Source: an uncultured Ruminococcus sp. | GTDB taxonomy: Bacteria; Bacillota; Clostridia; Oscillospirales; Ruminococcaceae | Direction: 5' to 3' | DNA: 11,346 nt | NCBI GenBank assembly: GCA_946531975.1 | Contig: CAMNAY010000025.1 | Coordinates: forward strand, 1 to 11,346 | Part shown: piece by piece, positions 1 to 6,058 of the stretch | Layout of the letters: every line of letters begins with the position of its first letter | How positions within the stretch are numbered: position 1 is the first letter of the stretch | The notes under the pieces: model-generated | What the model saw: only the letters and a program-made list of their open reading frames with translations | The model's database searches: none | Told to the model about the DNA's origin: nothing | Position numbers and translations under genes: made by a program

Positions 1-2334
1 GGTATCGCTTGCCTGGATGCTTCTGGTATAAAGCGCGGTGAAGAATGTGCCGATGACGGCGGCGGCGATCAGCAGCAGCGGGTAGATGACGAACACCTCA
101 ACGGCGTCGTAATCGACAGCGATCTTCGTCACATCGCCGATCATCTTGCAGACAAAGCTGAACAGCGCACTGCTCAGCGGGAAAAGTGCCGCCGCGGAAA
201 GGAAGCAGGCAATGACTGCGGCGATGCCGAAGCGCAGGGTGTGCTGCGCGATGATGCTGCCGTTTGAAATGCCGACCGCCTTCATCAGTGCGATCTCGCT
301 GCGCTCCTTCGAGATGAACGAGCGCTCCATCAGTACAACAATCAGAATTGTGACGATCGCCGTGAGTATCAGCATCATCTGCTTGATGCCCTGCATCGTC
401 TCGGTCATGCCGGTCATCTCCTCAATGATGCCGGAGGTCGTGTAGACTTTGTCGGTGCTGTACTCTTTTTTGAGGATATCGCTGATCTCCGGGATCCGCT
501 CTCTGTCGGTCCGGTTGAGCAGATGAATATTCAGGCCGGTCGTGCCGTTCACCTCTGCGTGCCCGCAATCGAAGTCTGCGGAAACTCTTGCGCCGGGGGA
601 CATGAATGTTTCATAACTGCCGGTGATGATGAATTCATACTCTTTACCGGCGATGCGCGCCTTGATCCGGTCGCCGATCTGCGCGTTGAGCTCGTCCAGG
701 ACCGTTGCGGTAACAGCGATCTCATCGTTTTTCTGCGGTGCGCTGCCCTCCTCGACCGGGAATTCATAATCCGATTTGCCTACCATTTTCGTGATCATAG
801 CACGAGATTTCCTGTCTCCGTAAGATGTTTCTGCCAAAATCATCTGTGTGGTTGTACAATGAGCGGGAATTCCCTTTTGACGGAGTGTTTCTTCCACGCC
901 GGTGACGAGCTCCTCACCCTTCGCCGCATCCAGCATCATCGACGCGAATATGTCAGCGTCCAGAATGTGTACTTCGGTTTCCGGGATTTCAAAGTACATG
1001 TGCATCTTATCGCTCTTGAGCGTCATAACGAAATTCGACATGCAGGTGACGAGCAGCAGACAGACTGCGAAAACCAATGTGATGATGCCGAACCGCTTGG
1101 GTGCGCTCAGAACATCATTGACAGAGAGAAAGCCGGTCGAGGGCAGCTTTGAGCGTCCCAGATGCATGATGCTCTTTTTGCGGAAGCGCTCACCGGTCTG
1201 CCCGCTGCGCACCGCGTCGATCGGGGAGAGCTTTCTGACCCTGCGGGTGCAGGTGTAGCAGAACAGCAGGATGATGAGAACGACTGCTGCTGCACTGATC
1301 AGGCCGAGCACAACACTGTTTTTGCCTTCGAGCACCACGTTTTTCGATACAGTCTTCATCATGGTGCTGCCAAGCGGTATCGAACCTGCGAAGCCGATTA
1401 CAGCGCCGAGAACGGAAATCGCAAGGTACTTTGCGATGTACAGTTTGCGGATGCTGCTGTTGTCGATACCGACCGCCTTCATGACGCCGATCTCGCGGTA
1501 TTCCTCGCTGATCGTGAAGCCGATCGAGAACCGCAGCATCACAAATGCGGTCAGCATCAGCAGAATGCTGATCGCCATGAGGATATAGGCAGCGAGCATG
1601 TCATACAGGAACAATCCCTTGTAGTCTTCCTTTTTCATGCAGGACGCATCTGCGGGGTAATTCGCAACGATATCTTCAACGGCCCTGATGTCATCGGTTT
1701 TCACATTCATCTGAATACCGGCGTGCATGACCTCCGGCTCATTGTAAAGCACATCGTAATCCGCATGATTGAGCAGCAGGCACGGTCCGGCAAGGGATTC
1801 TGTCGAGAAAACCGGGCATTTGATCGTGCCGCGGTATTTCAGTGTGATGTCTGTATCGCCGATTTTGATTGTCACATCATCGTTCGGTTTGATGTCAGTG
1901 TCCTTAATAAACTGCGAGGTCGCGTAAAAGCTGCCCTTTTCAACCTCCCCGACCACGTTGTTGTCGCTGTCAAAGCAGCGGATGCTGAAGTCATCAACCG
2001 GATAAAGCGCCGCGGAATTGATAAAGGTTTCGAGCTGTTTGCCCTGATGATAAAAATGCTTGGAAGACCAGATATCCACAGCCTCTACGATTCTCGTCTC
2101 TTTCACAGAGGGCAGCGCTTCGATCTCCTCCATTGCCTTGGAGTCCTTCATCGTATATACGACAATATCCGGCACATTCGCGATCTCAAGATAGTGATCA
2201 ATGCCGCCCGTCACAGCGTTGATGTTGTTGACGCTTGCAGAAGCGAACATTGAAGACAGAATGACAAAGAGCAGCAGAATAATGTTCATTGTCTTTTTGC
2301 GCTTCAGGTCTTTTTTCAGGATTCTCAGAAACAT
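1..2334 (-). CDS. FtsX/MacB-type ABC transporter permease, partial (C-terminus off the left edge)
   Basis: The reverse strand reads open for 778 codons, from an ATG at 2334-2332 to the window edge, with no stop. A GAGG Shine-Dalgarno lies 8 nt before the ATG and an in-frame TAG lies upstream (2370-2368). I read an eight-segment permease with an internal duplication. TM1 is about residues 17-34, followed by a large extracytoplasmic domain (about 37-235), then TMs near 240-265, 297-320 and 338-360. The second half has a TM near 412-433, a second extracytoplasmic domain (about 434-645) and TMs near 646-670, 696-720 and 740-762. Each half carries the FtsX-family loop after its second TM: EEYREIGVMKAVGI (277-290) and KERSEIALMKAVGI (676-689). 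By analogy with the first half, only a short tail is missing. Such permeases pair with a separate ATPase and move lipids, lipoproteins or antimicrobial peptides, or work mechanically. The substrate is unknown here, and the ATPase gene is probably just outside the left edge. Confidence 0.9.
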   Translation of the reverse strand, partial: MFLRILKKDLKRKKTMNIILLLFVILSSMFASASVNNINAVTGGIDHYLEIANVPDIVVYTMKDSKAMEEIEALPSVKETRIVEAVDIWSSKHFYHQGKQLETFINSAALYPVDDFSIRCFDSDNNVVGEVEKGSFYATSQFIKDTDIKPNDDVTIKIGDTDITLKYRGTIKCPVFSTESLAGPCLLLNHADYDVLYNEPEVMHAGIQMNVKTDDIRAVEDIVANYPADASCMKKEDYKGLFLYDMLAAYILMAISILLMLTAFVMLRFSIGFTISEEYREIGVMKAVGIDNSSIRKLYIAKYLAISVLGAVIGFAGSIPLGSTMMKTVSKNVVLEGKNSVVLGLISAAAVVLIILLFCYTCTRRVRKLSPIDAVRSGQTGERFRKKSIMHLGRSKLPSTGFLSVNDVLSAPKRFGIITLVFAVCLLLVTCMSNFVMTLKSDKMHMYFEIPETEVHILDADIFASMMLDAAKGEELVTGVEETLRQKGIPAHCTTTQMILAETSYGDRKSRAMITKMVGKSDYEFPVEEGSAPQKNDEIAVTATVLDELNAQIGDRIKARIAGKEYEFIITGSYETFMSPGARVSADFDCGHAEVNGTTGLNIHLLNRTDRERIPEISDILKKEYSTDKVYTTSGIIEEMTGMTETMQGIKQMMLILTAIVTILIVVLMERSFISKERSEIALMKAVGISNGSIIAQHTLRFGIAAVIACFLSAAALFPLSSALFSFVCKMIGDVTKIAVDYDAVEVFVIYPLLLIAAAVIGTFFTALYTRSIQASDT

Positions 2335-2377
2335 GATGGATACCTCATTTCTGCGGGATGTTTTGTTCTATGGTCTG

Positions 2378-2386
2378 ATTATAGCA
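2378..2386 (-). promoter_or_regulatory. Extended -10 promoter of the ABC permease
   Basis: On the minus strand this reads TGCTATAAT, a perfect -10 hexamer with the extended TGn element, about 44 nt upstream of the permease ATG. No good -35 hexamer is seen: the 17-nt position holds AGAACT. That agrees with an extended -10 promoter, or one needing an activator at the direct repeat next to it. Confidence 0.65.
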
Positions 2387-2390
2387 CAGA

Positions 2391-2411
2391 AGTTCTTAAC
2401 AGTTCTTTAAC
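2391..2411 (-). promoter_or_regulatory. Tandem direct repeat over the -35 region of the permease promoter
   Basis: On the minus strand the sequence reads GTTAAAGAACT followed directly by GTTAAGAACT, two near-identical units of 11 and 10 nt. The repeat covers the -35 position and ends 7 nt before the TATAAT. Head-to-tail repeats with about one helical turn of spacing over the -35 are typical of sites for OmpR/PhoB-family response regulators. Assignment to such a regulator is an inference; no two-component genes lie in the window. Confidence 0.5.
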
Positions 2412-2419
2412 TTTGCGCA

Positions 2420-2433
2420 GAATTCCCGAATTC
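2420..2433. repeat. Hyphenated dyad GAATTC-CC-GAATTC
   Basis: Two self-complementary GAATTC hexamers are separated by 2 nt, between the divergent promoters and about 73 bp upstream of the predicted xylanase transcription start. It could be a regulator half-site pair. It is short and may be chance. Confidence 0.3.
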
Positions 2434-2448
2434 GCCCAATATCAACGA

Positions 2449-2462
2449 GATTTCCGGAAATC
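2449..2462. promoter_or_regulatory. Perfect 14-bp palindrome next to the xylanase -35 (candidate operator)
   Basis: GATTTCCGGAAATC is a perfect 14-bp palindrome that ends 2 nt before the xylanase -35 element TTGACT. Its centre lies roughly 44 bp upstream of the predicted start of transcription, a usual place for a dimeric activator and also usable by a repressor. It is unlikely to be a terminator: no T-tract follows and there is no loop. The regulator cannot be named from the sequence. Confidence 0.5.
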
Positions 2463-2464
2463 CC

Positions 2465-2493
2465 TTGACTTTTTTCATGCAGTGTGCTATCAT
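2465..2493 (+). promoter_or_regulatory. SigA-type promoter of the xylanase gene
   Basis: TTGACT (2465-2470), a 17-nt spacer and TATCAT (2488-2493) form a near-consensus housekeeping promoter. Transcription should start near 2500, leaving a leader of about 60 nt before the ATG at 2562. Confidence 0.75.
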
Positions 2494-2540
2494 ATATTTG
2501 GCTTATATTGGGTCAATGTGCAATATAAGTCAAAATATAT
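2492..2540 (+). promoter_or_regulatory. Long inverted repeat / 5'-terminal mRNA stem-loop of the xylanase gene
   Basis: CTTATATTG (2502-2510) and CAATATAAG (2521-2529) pair perfectly across the 10-nt loop GGTCAATGTG. Pairing continues outward through a G-U pair (2501/2530), G-C (2500/2531) and an A/T-rich stretch down to 2492/2540 with a single bulged A at 2535, about 19 base pairs in all. With a start near 2500, the first 11 pairs would form a hairpin at the extreme 5' end of the transcript, about 17 nt before the GGAGGG ribosome binding site. On DNA the dyad begins inside the -10 and could be an operator. Either role is an inference; the repeat itself is visible. Confidence 0.6.
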
Positions 2541-2561
2541 ATAATTTCGGAGGGATTCCAA

Positions 2562-5500
2562 ATGAAAGGCGCACGATTAGAAAGTGTACTCTGTGCAGGT
2601 GCTGTACTCTGTACCGCGGCAGCAGCCCTGCCGGTGACCGTCTCCGCAGAGCCGGTCGAGTTGTTCCTCGATGATTTCGAGGACGGCGATTCTGACGGCT
2701 GGGCTTCACACGGCGGCGCTGCCACCGTCTCAGTCACCACCGATCAGGCACACACAGGCAAGTCCAGCTTCTACATCACGGACCGTGAGCAGAACTGGCA
2801 CGGCGGCGAATGCAGCAAGGTCGGCTATTTCTATGCCGGACAGAGCTACTCCTGCTCGCTCTGGTTCTATTATGATGAGGAGACTGCGAATGACTCGCAG
2901 AACTTCCAGCTCGGCTACAAGTATGTTCTGAACGGTGAAACCCGTTACGGCAGCGTCGGCTCCGTCACCGCGAAGAAGGGCGAATGGTCCGAGATGAAAG
3001 CAAATGTCACCTTCCCTGAGGGCATCACCGGCATCACCCTCTATACGCAGTGCGATGACGGGCATCTCCCCTACTACATCGACGACTGCTCCGCATCCGG
3101 CGAACCCTATGAGGGAGAGGAACAGGACGGCTTCTCCTATGACTTCGAGGACGGAAAGGTCGCAGACTGGTATGCCCGCTCCTGCAACATCGAGGTCACA
3201 GACAAGCTCGCCCACAGCGGCACCTATTCCCTGCACACCTCCAACCGCTCTGAGCTGTGGAACAGCCCTGCGGTTGACAGCACACTGTTCCTGAAGAAGG
3301 GCGGCTACTATTCCTTCTCCTGCTGGGTCGCCTATGACGGCGCGGACTGGACGGAGACCGCTGCCTTCCAGATCTACCTGATGTACAATCTGGACGGCGT
3401 CACACAGTATCAGAATCTTGCGGACGAATCAACCGCGAAGGGCGAATGGGTCCAGATCGCTACCCGTTACACCATTCCGGAGAATGCGACCAATCTGGCG
3501 TTCTATGTTCAGCCGAAATGGTCAAGCAACCCCTCTGAGCAGGATCTGAAGATCGACTTCTATATTGATGATGTGGTCTGCGAGCATATGCCCGATCCGG
3601 AAATCCAGAAGGATATCCCGAATCTGTACGAGGCATATGAAGATCAGTTCCGGATCGGCTGCGCAGCAACTGCATCCGAGCTGACACCGAAGGCTGCACA
3701 GGAAATGGCGCTGAAGCATTACAACTCCCTCACCTTCGGCAATGAGCTGAAGCCGGAGTCTGTGCTGAATCAGGCAGCCTGCAAGGCGACCGGATCCCAG
3801 ACCGGCGTGGCAGTCTCTCTCGCACAGGCAAAGCCGCTGCTTGAATTCGCGAAGGAGAACAATCTCGCGGTCCGCGGTCACTGCCTTGTCTGGCACAGCC
3901 AGACGCCGGACTGGTTCTTCCATGACGGCTACGACGAAAATCAGCCGTGGTCTTCCCGCGAGACAATGCTCGCTCGCATGGAGAATTATATCAAAGCTGT
4001 GTTTGAAGCGATTCAAAAAGACTACCCGACCGTGAACTTCTACTGCTGGGACGTTGTCAACGAAGCGTTCATGGACGACGGCTCCTATCGCCCTGCCGGT
4101 TCCATTCAGGACGACAGCGCAAATTCCCCGTGGATCAAAACGATCGGTGAGGATTACATCACCTATGCATTCACCTATGCAAGACAGTATGCACCGAAGG
4201 GCTGCAAGCTGTTCTACAATGACTACAATGAATATACGCCAGCAAAGCGCGAAGCGATCCTGAAGGTTGTGAAGGGACTTGCCGAGAAAAAGCTGATCGA
4301 CGGCATCGGCATGCAGTCGCATCTGCAAATGAGCTCCCCGACAATCAGCGGATATGAGGAAACGATCAAAGCCTATGCGGAAACCGGTCTGGAGGTGCAG
4401 ATCACTGAGCTGGACATCAACCTGAAGGATAACTCCCGTTCCGCACAGCTGGAGCTTGCCGAGCGTTACCGTCAGGTCATGGAAACCATTGTGAAATGCA
4501 AAAAGAACGGTGCAAACATCACCGCTGTTGTATTCTGGGGCATCACCGATGCAACCAGCTGGATCGGCGGCTATCCGCTGCTGTTCGATGAGGACTATCA
4601 GGCAAAGCCCTCGTTCTATGCGGTTCTGGATCCGACTCAGCAGATCCAGACGGTCCGGAACAAAGACGCGATCCGCATCGACACCGCGCAGAAGGGTGCA
4701 TCCACCGCAGAGGAATGCTACGCCGATCAGAATCTCGAATCACTCGGCGGAGGCAGCTGGTGGAAAGCAGTCTGGGATGAATCCGGTCTGACCGTCAACC
4801 TGTATTCGCAGGCTGCGGGTACCGCACAGATCCTGTTCAACGGCGAAATCACAAAGCATCCGGTCGTCAAGGGCGACAACGAAATCAAATTTTCGCTGCC
4901 GGATACCAAGCTTGGCACCGCATACAGCTTCGACATCCTGCTGAATGAGGAAACATGGAACAGCATGGACGGCAAGCTCTCTGAGGAAAACGCCGGAACC
5001 GTTACACTCGGCGCCGTAAATGCCTTTGCGGAAGCGGCAGCCGGTACGGTTGAGATTGACGCGGTGATTGATGACGCATGGGCAGACGCACCGGAAATCG
5101 CGATCGACAATTTCCAGATGGGCAAAGCCGGTACGAATGCACAGGGCACCGCAAAGCTGCTCTGGGATGCCGACAATCTCTATGTGCTGGTGCAGGTCAA
5201 GGATCCCAACGGCATGCATTCCTCCAGCACCAATCATTATGAGTGCGATACTGTTGAGGTCTTCGTTGATGCAAACAACCGCAAGACGACCGCTTACGAA
5301 AGCGACGATATTCAGTGCAGAATCGGTTATGACAACAGCAAGACCGTCTCGGATAACCACAGCATCTCGGACTTTGTGTCTTCAGCGAAGCAGAATGCAG
5401 ACGGCTATCTGGTCGAAATCGCCGTTCCGTGCGGCATCTCCGGATACAGCAGCGGCTCGACAATCGGCTTCGACATTCAGATCAATGATGACGACGGCAG

Positions 5501-5837
5501 CGGCGAGCGCGCCGGCATCGCAAACTGGTCCGGCGATAAAACCGGCATGGGCTATGCAACGACAAAGGTGTTCGGCATTGTCCGCCTGACCGGTGAGGAC
5601 GGACCGCTGTACGGCGATGTGGACTGCAACGGCGATGTCAATGTTGTGGACGCTGTTCTGCTCGCACGCCTTGTTGCAGATGATGCGACGCTCAAAGATA
5701 CCGACATCACCGCAGACGGCAAGACCAATGCAGATGTGACCCACGACGGAAAGCCCGACAAAAACGATCTGACCAAGCTGCTGGACTATCTTGCAGGGCG
5801 CATCGAACGGCGTGCGCTTGCACTGGCAGACGAATGA
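2562..5837 (+). CDS. Secreted cellulosomal GH10 endo-1,4-beta-xylanase with CBM22-like, CBM9 and dockerin modules
   Basis: This 1091-residue enzyme hydrolyses internal beta-1,4 bonds of xylan outside the cell. GGAGGG sits 7 nt before the ATG. Modules in order: signal peptide 1-29 (cleavage after VSA); two CBM22-like beta-sandwich modules (about 33-181 and 191-340), both with the FEDG...W start and an AH(T/S)G motif; GH10 barrel (about 347-691); a degenerate CBM9-like stretch (about 698-820); a full CBM9 (about 821-1013); type I dockerin (1017-1078). GH10 hallmarks are NELKPE (394-399), GHCLVWHSQTPDW (439-451), acid/base E501 in WDVVNEAF and nucleophile E616 in ITELDI. The dockerin has two calcium loops, DVDCNGDVNVVD (1019-1030) and DVTHDGKPDKND (1058-1069), so the enzyme should bind a scaffoldin cohesin. 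It is a single-gene unit with its own promoter and terminator. The GH10 and dockerin calls are firm; the CBM22 family number is from pattern memory. Confidence 0.95.
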   Translation: MKGARLESVLCAGAVLCTAAAALPVTVSAEPVELFLDDFEDGDSDGWASHGGAATVSVTTDQAHTGKSSFYITDREQNWHGGECSKVGYFYAGQSYSCSLWFYYDEETANDSQNFQLGYKYVLNGETRYGSVGSVTAKKGEWSEMKANVTFPEGITGITLYTQCDDGHLPYYIDDCSASGEPYEGEEQDGFSYDFEDGKVADWYARSCNIEVTDKLAHSGTYSLHTSNRSELWNSPAVDSTLFLKKGGYYSFSCWVAYDGADWTETAAFQIYLMYNLDGVTQYQNLADESTAKGEWVQIATRYTIPENATNLAFYVQPKWSSNPSEQDLKIDFYIDDVVCEHMPDPEIQKDIPNLYEAYEDQFRIGCAATASELTPKAAQEMALKHYNSLTFGNELKPESVLNQAACKATGSQTGVAVSLAQAKPLLEFAKENNLAVRGHCLVWHSQTPDWFFHDGYDENQPWSSRETMLARMENYIKAVFEAIQKDYPTVNFYCWDVVNEAFMDDGSYRPAGSIQDDSANSPWIKTIGEDYITYAFTYARQYAPKGCKLFYNDYNEYTPAKREAILKVVKGLAEKKLIDGIGMQSHLQMSSPTISGYEETIKAYAETGLEVQITELDINLKDNSRSAQLELAERYRQVMETIVKCKKNGANITAVVFWGITDATSWIGGYPLLFDEDYQAKPSFYAVLDPTQQIQTVRNKDAIRIDTAQKGASTAEECYADQNLESLGGGSWWKAVWDESGLTVNLYSQAAGTAQILFNGEITKHPVVKGDNEIKFSLPDTKLGTAYSFDILLNEETWNSMDGKLSEENAGTVTLGAVNAFAEAAAGTVEIDAVIDDAWADAPEIAIDNFQMGKAGTNAQGTAKLLWDADNLYVLVQVKDPNGMHSSSTNHYECDTVEVFVDANNRKTTAYESDDIQCRIGYDNSKTVSDNHSISDFVSSAKQNADGYLVEIAVPCGISGYSSGSTIGFDIQINDDDGSGERAGIANWSGDKTGMGYATTKVFGIVRLTGEDGPLYGDVDCNGDVNVVDAVLLARLVADDATLKDTDITADGKTNADVTHDGKPDKNDLTKLLDYLAGRIERRALALADE

Positions 5838-5858
5838 TCTGATCCGAATATCCAACAA

Positions 5859-5896
5859 GGGGGCAGTGCTGCTTGCACTGTCCCCTGCTCTTTTTT
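5859..5896 (+). terminator. Intrinsic terminator of the xylanase gene
   Basis: An 11-bp stem, GGGGGCAGTGC / GCACTGTCCCC (one G-U pair), with a 5-nt loop is followed after TGCTC by six T residues (5891-5896). It begins 21 nt after the stop codon and separates the xylanase from the redox operon downstream. Confidence 0.85.
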
Positions 5897-5909
5897 CGCC
5901 GTTGTCATC

Positions 5910-5931
5910 ACGGATCCGAGCGGGGATCCGT
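5910..5931. repeat. 8-bp dyad in the spacer between terminator and redox operon promoter
   Basis: ACGGATCC (5910-5917) and GGATCCGT (5924-5931) are perfect inverted repeats around a 6-nt loop; the 8-bp palindrome CCGATCGG (5932-5939) follows directly. There is no T-tract, so it is not a terminator. It lies about 43 nt upstream of the -35 of the next promoter and could bind a regulator, but this is not established. Confidence 0.35.
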
Positions 5932-5973
5932 CCGATCGGGCAGATTCGCATGGATGTATTTCACGATTCCCAC

Positions 5974-6001
5974 TTGACAAATCCTGCAAAAAATGTATAA
6001 T
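5974..6001 (+). promoter_or_regulatory. Consensus SigA promoter of the three-gene redox operon
   Basis: TTGACA (5974-5979), a 16-nt spacer and TATAAT (5996-6001) match both consensus hexamers exactly. The predicted start is near 6008. A second TATAAT (6002-6007) would need a 22-nt spacer and is not favoured. Because the promoter overlaps the most upstream in-frame ATG (5993), that ATG cannot be the translation start from this transcript. Confidence 0.85.
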
Positions 6002-6014
6002 TATAATATATCGC

Positions 6015-6031
6015 AAGGAGATTTCTCCCTG
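6015..6031 (+). promoter_or_regulatory. Strong Shine-Dalgarno with no conventional start behind it, in the redox operon leader
   Basis: AAGGAG (6015-6020) is the best ribosome binding site of the leader, yet no ATG, GTG or TTG lies at normal distance. The codon 8 nt downstream is CTG (6029-6031), which is in frame with the dehydrogenase and would add 10 residues. The same GGAG can pair with CTCC (6025-6028). A start-stop ATGTGA follows at 6040-6045. The family N-terminus favours ATG 6059, so this site is either a rare CTG start, a standby site or part of leader control. Confidence 0.4.
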
Positions 6032-6058
6032 CAAATCCAATGTGAAAGAGTATTGCAT

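Noticed and set aside
523..1152. Plus-strand open frame of 209 codons
   Set aside because: Shadow of the permease on the opposite strand in the same codon register; no recognisable protein features.
1162..2253. Plus-strand open frame of 363 codons opposite the permease
   Set aside because: It lies wholly antisense to a clear FtsX permease frame, is rich in H, D and R as reverse-strand shadows are, and shows no domain or ribosome binding site.
2540..2545. Perfect TATAAT just before the xylanase gene
   Set aside because: A start from it would fall within the ribosome binding site (2549-2554) and no -35 stands at the right distance. The promoter at 2465-2493 is better.
3522..4328. Minus-strand open frame of 268 codons inside the xylanase gene
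   Set aside because: Antisense to the GH10 catalytic module, whose motifs are intact on the plus strand.
5993..5995. Most upstream in-frame ATG of the GlpA-type gene
   Set aside because: It overlaps the -10 region of a consensus promoter and would add 22 residues before the FAD motif, unlike the family.
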